Assembly (NCBI RefSeq): GCF_031844685.1
Contig: NZ_CP134605.1
Span: 1,583,501-1,647,500, forward strand
DNA: 64,000 bases
Direction of reading: 5' to 3'
DNA from: Streptomyces sp. ITFR-21
GTDB taxonomy: Bacteria > Actinomycetota > Actinomycetes > Streptomycetales > Streptomycetaceae
A program made the translations under genes and the position numbers. The notes under the pieces are model-generated. The model made no database searches and was not told the origin of the DNA. It saw only the letters and a program-made list of their open reading frames with translations. This document shows, piece by piece, positions 39,097-47,531 of this stretch. Position 1 is the stretch's first letter. Each line of letters starts with the position of its first letter.

Positions 39097-39470
39097 AGGG
39101 ATCGAAGATCGTGAAGCAGTTGTGCGCACGGCCGCCCCTTGCCGCCGCGGCGCGGCGACGTACGCTCGACAGCAGGCACTCCGAACTGCGGGAACGCGGA
39201 CCGTGACGTTTTCGCCGAAGTATTCCCGCCGTAATGACGCCGTGATTGTCTCGTACGTCACGTGACCTGGACGGAACCGCCCAAGGGTACTGGCGTACGC
39301 TGTACGGCTGACGGCAGATGAAGATCGGCCGCCGTTGACGCGACACCGGAACCACGTTCGATCCGACCAGGTCAGACGCACAGGTACAGGCAACTCGGCG
39401 CTTCGCAACGGACTCGCAGGACCAAGTACGCACAACACGCGCAGGAACTGGCGAAGGACGAGGAGGCGCA
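39097..39470. other. Leader region of the dedA-like gene
   Basis: No gene is seen in this ~370-bp stretch. It is less GC-rich than its surroundings from about 39205 to 39310 (tattcccgccgtaatgacg). It includes the perfect 10-bp palindrome GTCACGTGAC at 39257-39266 and a possible promoter shortly after (gtactggcgtacgctgta). It ends with the strong ribosome site gaggagg before 39471. Confidence 0.5.
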
Positions 39471-40151
39471 GTGCTGCACGGCGTGGGCTCCCTGTTCGAC
39501 TGGCCGTGGATCTATCTGCTCGTGGGCGTCTCGGTGCTGCTGGACGTCTTCGTCCCGGTGCTGCCGAGCGGGGTGTTGGTGATCAGCGCGGCCACCGCGG
39601 GGTCGACCCAGGCCGGTGACGGCATTCTCGACGTCTTCGCGCTGCTGGGCTGCGCGGCCACCGCCTCCTGCGCCGGCGACGTACTGGCGTACCGGCTGGC
39701 CTGGCGCGGGGGCGCCTGGTTCAACCGCAGGCTCGCCGGCTCCCGCAAGCTGGCCGCCGCGCACGAACGGCTCGGCCAGGTGCTGACCGGCGGTGGCGGC
39801 GCGTTCGTGGTGCTGGCCCGGTTCGCGCCGGCCGGCCGCAGCGTGGTCAGCCTCGGCGCCGGCGCGGCCCGGCGCCGCCCCGGGGAGTTCCTGCCCTGGT
39901 CCGCGCTGGCCGGGGTGTGCTGGGCGACGTACAGCGTCGGCCTGGGCTGGATCGGCGGCAGGTGGCTCGGCGCCAGCTGGCTCGGCACGGCCATGTCGCT
40001 CGCCGCGCTGGTGGGGGCGGGCGCCTTCGCCGCCTACGTCTTCAAGCGCGAGCGGCGGCTGGCGATAGCCGCCGCGTACGCGACCGTTCCGCTGACGATC
40101 CCCGGCCAGGGCACGCCGCCCGACCGCGGTTCGGTCGTCGAAGCGCTCTGA
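39471..40151 (+). CDS. DedA/SNARE-associated family membrane protein
   Basis: 226 residues with the DedA (VTT) core. It has a first re-entrant helix with VSVLLDVFVPVLPSGVLVIS, the charged motif GDVLAYRLAWRGG, and FVVLARFAPAGRSVVSLGAG followed by the amphipathic helix FLPWSALAGVCWATYSVGLG, whose Arg/Pro residues are typical. DedA proteins are now viewed as polyprenyl-phosphate or phospholipid transporters needed for envelope homeostasis. GTG 39471 has GAGGAGG at six to seven bases. It stands alone downstream of the iteron region. Confidence 0.85.
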   Translation: MLHGVGSLFDWPWIYLLVGVSVLLDVFVPVLPSGVLVISAATAGSTQAGDGILDVFALLGCAATASCAGDVLAYRLAWRGGAWFNRRLAGSRKLAAAHERLGQVLTGGGGAFVVLARFAPAGRSVVSLGAGAARRRPGEFLPWSALAGVCWATYSVGLGWIGGRWLGASWLGTAMSLAALVGAGAFAAYVFKRERRLAIAAAYATVPLTIPGQGTPPDRGSVVEAL

Positions 40152-40281
40152 ACGCGCGCCGGACCACGTCCTCAGCCCGTCCGGACCCTGCCCGGGTCCC
40201 GTCCTTCGCCGTCCCGGGTCACCCGGTGCCGTCCCGGGCGCAGCCCGGTCCGGCCCCGCGTGCCGCGCGGCGCCCGACCGC

Positions 40282-40464
40282 TCAGCGGCGGCGGCGCGCT
40301 CTGCCGTAGGACCAGCCGGTGCCCACCCCGGCCAGGTGCAGCGCGCAGAAGAACAGCCCCGCGACCATCAGGCTCCACGGCGTGAACGCCGCGTCAGTGT
40401 GGGTGTTGGTGACGTTGATGAGCCATGCGATGAAGAAGATGACGGCGCCGACGGCAGCCAACAT
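40282..40464 (-). CDS. Small two-helix membrane protein (60 aa)
   Basis: 60 residues: MLAAVGAVIFFIAWLINVTN, then THTDAAFTPWSLMVAGLFFC, then ALHLAGVGTGWSYGRARRRR. Two transmembrane helices and a basic tail, so N- and C-termini probably face the cytoplasm. ATG 40464 has GGGAGA upstream. I recall no function. It lies between the convergent DedA gene and the divergent encapsulin gene, whose start is 257 bp away. Confidence 0.75.
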   Translation of the reverse strand: MLAAVGAVIFFIAWLINVTNTHTDAAFTPWSLMVAGLFFCALHLAGVGTGWSYGRARRRR

Positions 40465-40720
40465 GTGGATTCTCCCTTGGTTCCCAGGGCGCCGGCGGCG
40501 CCCGTCACCGCTCGACTGCCCGCCAACCGAAATTCGACGCACACGGGTTCGAGTGGACGGTCGCGCGTCGCCCGCGAGGGCCGTTCCGCCCCCGAACCGC
40601 CGTACCGGCGGCCCCACTTACCCGTTTTTCGGAAAGTAGTCTCACTCGTTTCGGCAATAGTCAGCACAGAGCGTGATGGCAAGAATGAGCGCGTACCAGC
40701 CACAACGGGAAGGACAGCAC

Positions 40721-42142
40721 ATGTCGGTCGACGCGGGCCAGGACACGACACAGGGCGCGCCGCGCAACGGTCAACCGCGGACAAGTCTGGACACGGCCGC
40801 CGCCAGGAACCTGGCGACCACCACCAAGTCCGCACCGCAGATGCAGGGCATCTCGTCCCGCTGGCTGCTGCGCGTACTCCCGTGGGTCCAGGTCAACGCG
40901 GGGACCTACCGGGTCAACCGCCGGCTGAGCTACGCGGTCGGCGACGGCCGGGTCACCTTCGTGAAGACGGGGTCCGAGGTCCGGGTCATCCCGCAGGAGC
41001 TCGGTGAGATCGCCGCCTTGCGCTCGTTCCAGGACGACGGGGCGCTCACCGCACTGGCGGATCGTTTCACCCAGCGGCAGTACGGGCCGGGCGAGGTACT
41101 CGCCGAGGCCGGGCAGCCCGCGGACACCGTCTTCCTGATCGCCCACGGCAAGGTGGAGAAAGTCGGCGAGGGCCCCTACGGCGAGCAGAACCGGCTCGGC
41201 GTACTGGCCGACGGCGACCACTTCGGCGAACAGGCGCTGTTGACCGGCGACACCACCTGGGAGTACACCGCCAGGGCCGGCGCCGCCACCACCGTCCTGG
41301 TCCTCCCCCGGCAGGAACTGGAGCCGCTGCTGGCCCAGTCCGCCGAACTGCGCGGCCACCTGGCGGCGTTCCGCTCGCTCCCCCCGCAGCGCGCCAACCG
41401 GCGCGGCGAGGCCGACATCGAGCTGGCCTCCGGCCACCGCGGCGAACCTGAACTGCACGGCACGTACGTCGACTACGAGGTCAGGCCGCGCGAGTACGAA
41501 CTCAGCGTCGCGCAGACCGTGCTGCGGGTGCACAGCCGGGTCGCCGACCTCTACAACGAGCCGATGAACCAGACCGAGCAGCAACTCAAGCTCACCGTCG
41601 AGGCGTTGCGCGAGCGCCAGGAGAGCGAGCTGATCAACAACCCGGAGTTCGGGCTGCTTAACAACGCCGACTACGAGCAGCGGCTCCAGCCGCACGCCGG
41701 CCCGCCGCTGCCCGACGACCTGGACGAGCTGATCAGCCGCCGCCGCGGCACCCGCTACCTGCTGGCCCACCCGCGGGCCATCGCCGCCTTCGGCCGCGAG
41801 TGCACCCGGCGCGGCCTGTACCCGGACCCGGTGGAGGTGCTCGGCTCCACCGTCCCGGCCTGGCGCGGCGTCCCCATCCTGAGCTGCAACAAGATCCCGA
41901 TCAGCGACGCCCGCACCACCTCGATCATCGCCGTCCGCACCGGCGAGGACGACCAAGGCGTCATCGGGCTCAACCAGACCGGGCTGCCCGACGAGTACGA
42001 ACCCGGCCTCAACGTCCGCTTCATGGGCATCGACGAGAAGGCCGTCATCAGCTACCTGGTGAGCACGTACTTCTCTGCGGCCGTCCTGGTGCCGGACGCG
42101 CTGGGCGTGCTGGAGAACGTGAACGTGGCCAACTGGAACTGA
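40721..42142 (+). CDS. Family 2B encapsulin nanocompartment shell protein
   Basis: 473 residues. It has an HK97-fold shell protein organisation of the family 2 type: an N-terminal arm ([20 protein letters not shown] and [20 protein letters not shown]), then an inserted cyclic-nucleotide-binding-like domain (about residues 80-220: [40 protein letters not shown]). The shell P/A domains follow ([98 protein letters not shown]). The CNB insertion distinguishes 2B from 2A. Known 2B cargos are terpene cyclases and polyprenyl transferases; none is adjacent. ATG 40721 has GGAAGGA upstream. A strong bidirectional terminator follows. Confidence 0.92.
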   Translation: MSVDAGQDTTQGAPRNGQPRTSLDTAAARNLATTTKSAPQMQGISSRWLLRVLPWVQVNAGTYRVNRRLSYAVGDGRVTFVKTGSEVRVIPQELGEIAALRSFQDDGALTALADRFTQRQYGPGEVLAEAGQPADTVFLIAHGKVEKVGEGPYGEQNRLGVLADGDHFGEQALLTGDTTWEYTARAGAATTVLVLPRQELEPLLAQSAELRGHLAAFRSLPPQRANRRGEADIELASGHRGEPELHGTYVDYEVRPREYELSVAQTVLRVHSRVADLYNEPMNQTEQQLKLTVEALRERQESELINNPEFGLLNNADYEQRLQPHAGPPLPDDLDELISRRRGTRYLLAHPRAIAAFGRECTRRGLYPDPVEVLGSTVPAWRGVPILSCNKIPISDARTTSIIAVRTGEDDQGVIGLNQTGLPDEYEPGLNVRFMGIDEKAVISYLVSTYFSAAVLVPDALGVLENVNVANWN

Positions 42143-42208
42143 GCGCGGCACATTCGGCCGGCCCCCGACCCGCCGGCCGCCCCGCCCGCTGACGGTCCCC
42201 GTACGAAG

Positions 42209-42244
42209 AGCGGCTCCCCTGCCGGGTCCGGCGGGGGAGCCGCT
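42209..42244. terminator. Bidirectional terminator
   Basis: Nearly perfect 17-bp inverted repeat agcggctcccctgccgg / ccggcgggggagccgct (one T-G pair) with a minimal loop, centred between the convergent encapsulin and DUF4239 genes (stops 42142 and 42264). It can terminate both transcripts. Confidence 0.9.
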
Positions 42245-42263
42245 CCGCCGTTCCGCGCCTGCC

Positions 42264-43022
42264 TCAGGACGTGAGCACCAACTGCCGGAACACGTCGGCC
42301 GAGACGCCCAGTCCGGTGCCGAAGGGCGCGTCCAGGTCCCAGATCAGGAAGAGCAGGAAGGCGATGAGCGCGCTGAACAACCCGGCCAGCAGCAACTCCC
42401 GTGGTGACCGCCGGATCTGCAGCGTGAAGATGAGGCCGACCGTCACCAGCGCGCCGACGATCAGGCCGAACCACACCATGCCGGGCATCGTGGCACCGGC
42501 ACTCTGCCCGCGCGACGCCCGAGCCTGATCGGCAGCGGCCACCTCGTCCACCACCGGCTGGTACGCCTGCGCGGCCAGGTCGCTCCTGGGGTCGAACTGT
42601 GTGACGTCGGCCCGTACCCGGTCGAGCAGCACCGTGCCCCGGGGCGAGAGTTCGCCGTGGTTCCGCAGGTACCGCCACTCGTGGTCGGTGACGAAGGCGG
42701 CGTACGCGTCCACGTCCGCGCGCACCTTGTCCCGCACCTGCGGCGGGTACACCTGAACCCGGGCCTTGACCTCGTGCAGCGCCTGCGCCTCGGCCAGGAC
42801 GTCCGCCTGCGCGGCGCCGCGCCCCTCCCAGACCCCGGCGATGGCCAGGCCGAGGACGATGGCGTAGACCACGCCGATCATCATGACCATGTACTCGATG
42901 ACGTCCGGCGTCTCGGACGGGTCGTCGTCTTCTGTGATCCTGCGCTGCCTGAGTACGACCACGCTGACCACCACGGCGCAGACCGCGACCATGGCGATGA
43001 GCAGTGCCACCCACTGCGACAT
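42264..43022 (-). CDS. DUF4239 (bestrophin-like) membrane protein
   Basis: 252 residues. Transmembrane helices are at about 5-24 (VALLIAMVAVCAVVVSVVVL), 45-65 (VMMIGVVYAIVLGLAIAGV), and two near the C-terminus (GMVWFGLIVGALVTVGLIFT, ELLLAGLFSALIAFLLFLIW). Between is a long helical, charged domain (VRADVDAYAAFVTDHEWRYL). This is the DUF4239/bestrophin-like layout, possibly an anion channel; function is untested as far as I know. ATG 43022 is preceded by aagggggaa. The proline-rich gene upstream ends 42 bp before, suggesting one operon. Confidence 0.85.
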   Translation of the reverse strand: MSQWVALLIAMVAVCAVVVSVVVLRQRRITEDDDPSETPDVIEYMVMMIGVVYAIVLGLAIAGVWEGRGAAQADVLAEAQALHEVKARVQVYPPQVRDKVRADVDAYAAFVTDHEWRYLRNHGELSPRGTVLLDRVRADVTQFDPRSDLAAQAYQPVVDEVAAADQARASRGQSAGATMPGMVWFGLIVGALVTVGLIFTLQIRRSPRELLLAGLFSALIAFLLFLIWDLDAPFGTGLGVSADVFRQLVLTS

Positions 43023-43064
43023 GCTGAATTCCCCCTTGCTGTGGGTCAGTTGAACGGGTGCGGG

Positions 43065-44282
43065 TCAGTGGTTCCGGCGGTATGTGCGGGAGCCGGGCCG
43101 CAGCACCACCACGGCGAGCAGCGCCGGCACGGTGGTGAGCAGCATCGTCACGGTCAGCGCCTGCCGGTGCGGGGCGGGTGCGGCCGCCGGCTCGGGCTGC
43201 CGCACCGGCCACCTGACGGCCGCGGGCGTGACCGCGGGCGCGGGTGCGGTCGTCGGCGCGGGTTCGGGCATGGGCGGCGGGGCCGGGTCGGGCGTGGTCC
43301 GGGGCGCGGGAGCCGGGGCCGGCGCGGGGGCCGGCGCGGGGGCCGGCGGGGGCGGGGGTGAGGGGCGCGGTACCGGCGGCACGGCGGCGGGTGGCGCCGG
43401 GGTGGGAGTGGGAGTGGGGGTCGGGGTGGGCGTGGGCGGCGTCGTGGGCGTCGGCGTGGCGGTGGGAGTCGGCGACGGGCTGGGCGGCGGGCTCGTCGGA
43501 GGCGGCGGGGGCGGGGGCGGCGGCTTCACACAGGGCCAGGGCCAATGCCCATGCCGGCTCCCGAACAGCTGCGGCCACTGCCACGCGCCGTGCCACTGCC
43601 ACTGCCACTGCCACGCCGCCGGCCAGCCCCACGGCCACGGCACACACCACTGCGGCGGATGTCCGTGTCCGGGCCCGTGGTGGTGCCCCGGTCCGGCCGG
43701 CGGACGGCCCCCGGGCCGGTGACGGCCTGGCGTGCTCACGTGCCCGGCCCCCTCGGGGCCCGTGACCGGTCCGGTGGCCTCACCCGGAGCGGGCCGCGGC
43801 GCGGACGGCGCCGGGTCCGTGACCGGCCCGCCGGACTGCCCGGGGACGGATCCGGGTGCGCTCCCCTGTCCGGGAGCAGCCGGGGGCGGCGCCGGCGGCG
43901 TCGTGGGCCCGGCCGGCGCTTCGGGTCCCGGCACGGGATCCAGTGCGGGATCCGGTGCGGGCGCGGGTGCGGGCGCGGGTTCCGACGGGCTCGGGGGAAC
44001 CGGGTCCGGCGCGCCCTGCGGCGGCGCGGGGGCGGGCGCGGGCGACCGCGTCCCCGGGACCCGGGTGGGAGCCGGGTCGGCGGCCGGCTGCCTCGTACCG
44101 CGCCGCGAAGGCGGCCGGTCCTTGCAGCCGGGGGCCGGCTGGACGGTGGCGTGATGGGACGGCGGGCAAGGCGCGCGGGGCGCGGCTGAAGCCGCACCGC
44201 CGAACGCCCACGAGCCCGTCGCCATGACGGTGACGGCGAACGCCGCCCATAAGCGGGTGTGCTTCCCCCACTGAGTGCTCAT
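43065..44282 (-). CDS. Proline-rich secreted protein with Trp/Gln repeat
   Basis: 405 residues. It has a signal peptide (RLWAAFAVTVMATGSWAFGG then AASAAP), long Pro/Ala/Thr/Gly-rich stretches with (PTPTPT)n and (APAPAP)n, and a His-rich patch GPGHHHGPGHGHPPQ. It also has an unusual aromatic segment WPAAWQWQWQWHGAWQWP (about residues 215-235) flanked by two Cys (PPQWCVP and WPWPCVKPP). A C-terminal transmembrane helix (LTVTMLLTTVPALLAVVVLR) precedes RTYRRNH. It should span the cell wall from a membrane anchor. ATG 44282. No family name known to me. It is followed closely by DUF4239, possibly a functional pair. Confidence 0.78.
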   Translation of the reverse strand: MSTQWGKHTRLWAAFAVTVMATGSWAFGGAASAAPRAPCPPSHHATVQPAPGCKDRPPSRRGTRQPAADPAPTRVPGTRSPAPAPAPPQGAPDPVPPSPSEPAPAPAPAPDPALDPVPGPEAPAGPTTPPAPPPAAPGQGSAPGSVPGQSGGPVTDPAPSAPRPAPGEATGPVTGPEGAGHVSTPGRHRPGGRPPAGPGHHHGPGHGHPPQWCVPWPWGWPAAWQWQWQWHGAWQWPQLFGSRHGHWPWPCVKPPPPPPPPPTSPPPSPSPTPTATPTPTTPPTPTPTPTPTPTPAPPAAVPPVPRPSPPPPPAPAPAPAPAPAPAPRTTPDPAPPPMPEPAPTTAPAPAVTPAAVRWPVRQPEPAAAPAPHRQALTVTMLLTTVPALLAVVVLRPGSRTYRRNH

Positions 44283-44720
44283 CCGCTCATGGTCAGCACC
44301 CGGCCGCCAACCTGCCTGGCCCAGCACTCCAGTTCCCCCGAACGGGCTATTCCGTGACCAAACCTCCGATCACCCGCACGACCCCTCACCCGGCCGGCAG
44401 GGGCGCTGCGCCCCCGGGTCTTCCTCGAAGCCCAAGCCTGTTGGCGCAGCGTCAGGTGGTGAACCGATAACGAAGGCGCATCCAGTAGGACACACGACAC
44501 GCAGGTCTTTCCGCCGCGCAGATCGACGCTCGTGGACGGGATATCCGACCGACAGCAACGGCTGAGCCGGGCTCCGGCAGAGGACGATTCCGATAATGCG
44601 GATTCGTACCCGAGCAGTTGGGACAACCACAGCACTCCGCGAACCGGTGCGGCGCGAAGGAACGCCGGAGAAGGGTGACGGGGACGGGAACCACCGAGCG
44701 GAAGAGAGTGGGGGCAGGGC
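44283..44720. other. Intergenic region without visible gene
   Basis: This stretch of about 440 bp separates the divergent-facing upstream side of the proline-rich gene from the terminator of the DUF397 gene. Composition is lower in GC than the surroundings. I see no ribosome site with a convincing frame and no repeats. Promoter elements of the proline-rich gene probably lie near 44290-44400. Confidence 0.5.
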
Positions 44721-44765
44721 GTAAAACGCTGAGTGCCTCGCCCGGTGGGACGAGGCACTCAGCGT
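44721..44765 (-). terminator. Strong intrinsic terminator with T-run
   Basis: Perfect 15-bp inverted repeat acgctgagtgcctcg / cgaggcactcagcgt (44726-44740, 44751-44765), 10-nt loop. In the minus direction it is followed at once by TTTTAC. It lies 18 bp beyond the DUF397 stop, so it ends the XRE-DUF397 transcript. A T-run is rare in this GC-rich genome. Confidence 0.92.
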
Positions 44766-44783
44766 ATCGGAGGATACGCAGAA

Positions 44784-44993
44784 CTACGCGGCACCGAACT
44801 CTCCAGCCGTGACGCCGCACACGAACGCAGTCCATGCTTCCTGCGAGAACACGAGAGCCGGGCCAGCCGGGTCCTTGCTGTCGCGCGTAGCGACGTGGCC
44901 TTCCACCGGAGCCACTTCGAGGCAGTTGTTCTCCATGCCGCTGTAGGTGGACTTACGCCACTGCGCACCGTTCAGATCGACCGCTATATTCAC
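44784..44993 (-). CDS. DUF397 domain protein
   Basis: 69 residues, one standard DUF397 domain: AQWRKSTYSGMENNCLEVAP, then EGHVATRDSKDPAGPALVF and AWTAFVCGVTAGEF. GTG 44993 overlaps the upstream DUF5753 gene's TGA in GTGA and has GGGAGGAA upstream. Upstream in-frame residues belong to the XRE gene read in another frame. It pairs with the DUF5753 regulator; the transcript ends at the hairpin 44721-44765. Confidence 0.92.
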   Translation of the reverse strand: MNIAVDLNGAQWRKSTYSGMENNCLEVAPVEGHVATRDSKDPAGPALVFSQEAWTAFVCGVTAGEFGAA

Positions 44994-45811
44994 TGGTATT
45001 CCTCCCAATATCGCTGAACCAACTCCAACGACGCTTCCTCGTTCAGTGCGAGGGTGCACGTCCGATCAAAGTGCTGCGCCAACTCAACGACCCGCTTGGT
45101 CGATTCTACCAGTTCGCCCGAACCGAACGATTCCACGTAGGCGATGGTCGCCCCCGGCGGGGTTGTCAGGAGCGTCAGCGAACCACCGAGCATCCAGTAA
45201 TCCCCGGCCTCGAACGGCACCACCTGCACGGTCACATCGGGATTCTCGGCCGCCCGGAGGACCGCCGCCATCTGATCCGCCATGACCGCCGGACTTCCGA
45301 CCGGCCGCTTCAGGGCGGCCTCGTCCATGACCGCCCAATAAGGGGGCGGTTCCCCGCGGCGAAAAACCAACTTGCGGTCCATGCGCCTCAGTACCGCCGC
45401 GTCGAGGACCGGCCCCGGCGCCTTGGGCCTCTCCGCGCCGATACGTGCACGCGCGTACTCCTGCGTCTGCAACAGCGCCGGGATGCTGCTACTGGCGAAG
45501 ACCTGGATCCGTTCCGCGCTGGCCTCGCGTTCGACTCCCTTTCGCTGGTACTCCTGGATGGTTCCACCGCTGATCAACTCCAGCAGGTCACCGAAAGTAC
45601 CGCCGGTCCCCAACTTCTCGTCAAGGATGCGCACCAGCCTTTCGGATGGGATTTGCAGACCCCGTTCCACGCGTCCCAGATACGCGTGATCGAAGGTCGT
45701 CAGATCCTTGAGATCCCGTAGCGACCAACCACGCGCCTCCCGTCGCCGACGCAGTTCGTTGCCCAACACCCGTGACAGGGTCAGGCGCTCGTCATCATCT
45801 CGTTCGGCCAC
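44990..45811 (-). CDS. XRE-family regulator with DUF5753 domain
   Basis: 273 residues. HTH at about residues 15-65 (ELRRRREARGWSLRDLKDLT, TFDHAYLGRVERGLQIPS), then DUF5753 (IQVFASSSIPALLQTQEYAR, PPYWAVMDEAALKRPVGSPA, VQVVPFEAGDYWMLGGSLTL, VVELAQHFDRTCTLALNEEA). GTG 45811 follows AAGGAGGTG at good spacing, better than any upstream codon. It diverges from the zinc-knuckle hypothetical gene. A 14-bp perfect palindrome lies in that intergenic region and is the natural candidate operator. Confidence 0.92.
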   Translation of the reverse strand: MAERDDDERLTLSRVLGNELRRRREARGWSLRDLKDLTTFDHAYLGRVERGLQIPSERLVRILDEKLGTGGTFGDLLELISGGTIQEYQRKGVEREASAERIQVFASSSIPALLQTQEYARARIGAERPKAPGPVLDAAVLRRMDRKLVFRRGEPPPYWAVMDEAALKRPVGSPAVMADQMAAVLRAAENPDVTVQVVPFEAGDYWMLGGSLTLLTTPPGATIAYVESFGSGELVESTKRVVELAQHFDRTCTLALNEEASLELVQRYWEEYQ

Positions 45812-45880
45812 TTCACACCCACCTCCTTGACTGCCATATTGCCCCAGCCACGGACCGCGAAGTGACCACGTAGAACAAAA

Positions 45881-45911
45881 GCGTGTGGCCAACTTCCAGT
45901 TGGCCACACGC
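45881..45911. promoter_or_regulatory. Large perfect palindrome in divergent promoter region
   Basis: Arms gcgtgtggccaact (45881-45894) and agttggccacacgc (45898-45911) are perfectly complementary with only TCC between. The region lies 70 bp from the XRE start and 77 bp from the plus-strand hypothetical gene. As DNA it is an ideal dimer operator; as RNA it would form a hairpin in either leader. TGGCCA cores make it symmetrical on a fine scale. Confidence 0.75.
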
Positions 45912-45987
45912 CACACCTGGGAAGTGGCCGCGCCAACCGCGATGGTGAGGACTCCCGTACAACGCAAACCCGAGGAGTCCGCGTCCG

Positions 45988-46653
45988 ATGGCCCTGCCGC
46001 GCGTTGCCCCCACCCCGCCTGTCGGTGCTTTTCCCATGGGCCGGATCGTGCCCTACATCACGGCCTGGTCGTCGGAGCAGGACCTGCCCGGCACGCTCGT
46101 CGGCCGCCACGGCCGCCTCGCCTACGCCGACGAGCACCCCGCCGACCGCGACAGCATCGGCACTCTCTGGCGCCGGGTCGGGATCAGTCCCGGCAAGGGC
46201 AGGCCCGAATTCGGCGCCGTGCACACCCCGCGCCAACGCCGGGCCATGCAGCGCGTCCTGTGCCAGGTCTGCGGCAACCAGCCCGACCACAACGACGACG
46301 GGGTCCTGTGGCTCATGGGCCGCACCGAATACGAACGCGACCCCTGGCCCGCCCCCATCGAATCACCCCACCCGCCGGTCTGTCTGCCCTGCGCCGTCAC
46401 GGCGGTCACCCTCTGCCCCCACCTGCGCGACCACTACACGGCGCTCCGCGTCCGCCGGTTCCACCCGTCCGGCGTCTTCGGCGCCCTGCACATCCCCGGA
46501 CCGCTCCGACCGCGGATCATCGCCGCCGAAACCCTCGCCCTGAGCGACAGCCGCCTCCGCTGGATGCAGGCGAGCCAGCTGATCATGCGGCTCGCCGACT
46601 ACCGCGTCGTCGACCTCGACGCCGAAGCCGCCGCCCACGGACTCATCAGCTGA
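45988..46653 (+). CDS. Zinc-knuckle hypothetical protein
   Basis: 221 residues. Two CxxC pairs and one extra Cys (Cys92, Cys95, Cys132, Cys135, Cys143, in LCQVCGNQPDH and CLPCAVTAVTLCPH) make a probable zinc site like those in HNH-type or treble-clef folds, although no HNH His is clear. Other parts: MGRIVPYITAWSSEQDLPG, SPHPPVCLPCAV, PSGVFGALHIPGPLRP. ATG 45988 has GAGGAG. I recall such genes opposite XRE/DUF5753 regulators but know no function. The product is cytoplasmic. A 20-bp perfect hairpin lies beyond its stop. Confidence 0.7.
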   Translation: MALPRVAPTPPVGAFPMGRIVPYITAWSSEQDLPGTLVGRHGRLAYADEHPADRDSIGTLWRRVGISPGKGRPEFGAVHTPRQRRAMQRVLCQVCGNQPDHNDDGVLWLMGRTEYERDPWPAPIESPHPPVCLPCAVTAVTLCPHLRDHYTALRVRRFHPSGVFGALHIPGPLRPRIIAAETLALSDSRLRWMQASQLIMRLADYRVVDLDAEAAAHGLIS

Positions 46654-46777
46654 CGATCCCATCCCCCCTCCTCACCCAGCGGACCCGCCATACCGCCTCC
46701 CCGGCGGCGGCCAGATCGTCTGGGCCGAACGCGCGTCCGGGCCTGTCCCCCTTGCGATGGCTGCTGCGGCCGTACTC

Positions 46778-46826
46778 GGCCCGACAGGCGGATCGGGGCC
46801 GCCTGTCCCGATCCGCCTGTCGGGCC
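46778..46826. terminator. 20-bp perfect inverted repeat between convergent genes
   Basis: Arms 46778-46797 (ggcccgacaggcggatcggg) and 46807-46826 are exactly complementary over 20 bp with a 9-nt loop (gccgcctgt). It sits between the convergent zinc-knuckle gene (stop 46653) and the membrane-anchored gene (stop 46868), so it is most simply a bidirectional terminator. The loop repeats part of the stem (gcctgt), hinting at an earlier direct repeat. Confidence 0.85.
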
Positions 46827-46867
46827 GATGGCGGGACCGCGTGGTGCCGCAACGCTGGAAGGGTGGA

Positions 46868-47422
46868 TCAGACGTCGACGACTTCGATCGTCCACGCGCA
46901 CGTGGACTCGACGTCGAGGCGCAGCGTTCCGCCCGCGTGCAGGTGGGTGGTGCCCGAGCCCTTCGTGCCCAGTTCGTCGACGTACCGGTCGGCGGGCGCC
47001 GGGCCGTTCACGACGAAGGCGCCCGCGGATCCCGAACCGGTGCAGTCGTAGCTGTACTCAAGGTCCCAGTCGCCCCGGACGGTGAACGTCCCGGTGGACC
47101 GGGCACCGCTGCCGGACGCCTTGAGGGCGACGGCCGACGTGTGGACGGCGGGCGCGGTCGTCGGCGCCGTGGCGGCGGCGGGCACGGGGACGGCCGGGGC
47201 CGCCGCCGTGGTGTCGGCCCTGTCGCTGCTGCTGTGGCTGCTGACGCCGCCCGTGACCTCGGCGACGACGGCGAGGGTGAAGAGGAGCCCGAGGATGCCG
47301 AGGACGATCGGCACGACCTTGGCCTTCCTGCGCGGCGGCGGGGGCGGCGGCCCCCACGGCCCGGCGGGCCGCCCTGGGCCGGGCGGTAAGTCCCAGGGCA
47401 GGTCGGGCGGTTGGTACGACAT
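46868..47422 (-). CDS. Membrane-anchored secreted-domain protein, TTA codon
   Basis: 184 residues. A Pro-rich cytoplasmic start, a transmembrane helix after PRRKAK (VVPIVLGILGLLFTLAVVAE), a Ser/Thr/Ala linker, and an outer beta-rich domain of about 85 residues (TFTVRGDWDLEYSYDCTGSG, YVDELGTKGSGTTHLHAGGT, LRLDVESTCAWTIEVVDV) with two cysteines able to form a disulfide. Such domains occur in many streptomycete surface proteins of unknown role. Leu12 is TTA (47387-47389), so translation may depend on bldA and peak late in development. ATG 47422 follows GGGGGGA. Confidence 0.82.
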   Translation of the reverse strand: MSYQPPDLPWDLPPGPGRPAGPWGPPPPPPRRKAKVVPIVLGILGLLFTLAVVAEVTGGVSSHSSSDRADTTAAAPAVPVPAAATAPTTAPAVHTSAVALKASGSGARSTGTFTVRGDWDLEYSYDCTGSGSAGAFVVNGPAPADRYVDELGTKGSGTTHLHAGGTLRLDVESTCAWTIEVVDV

Positions 47423-47531
47423 GAGTCCCCCCAAGTGATGCATCCGGTCGATAACCGTATGATCTCAGGCGTAACGGGTGACAGGGGACGTTGTTTCCCG
47501 TCTGCGCCGCCCACGGCTCCGGACGGGCCGG

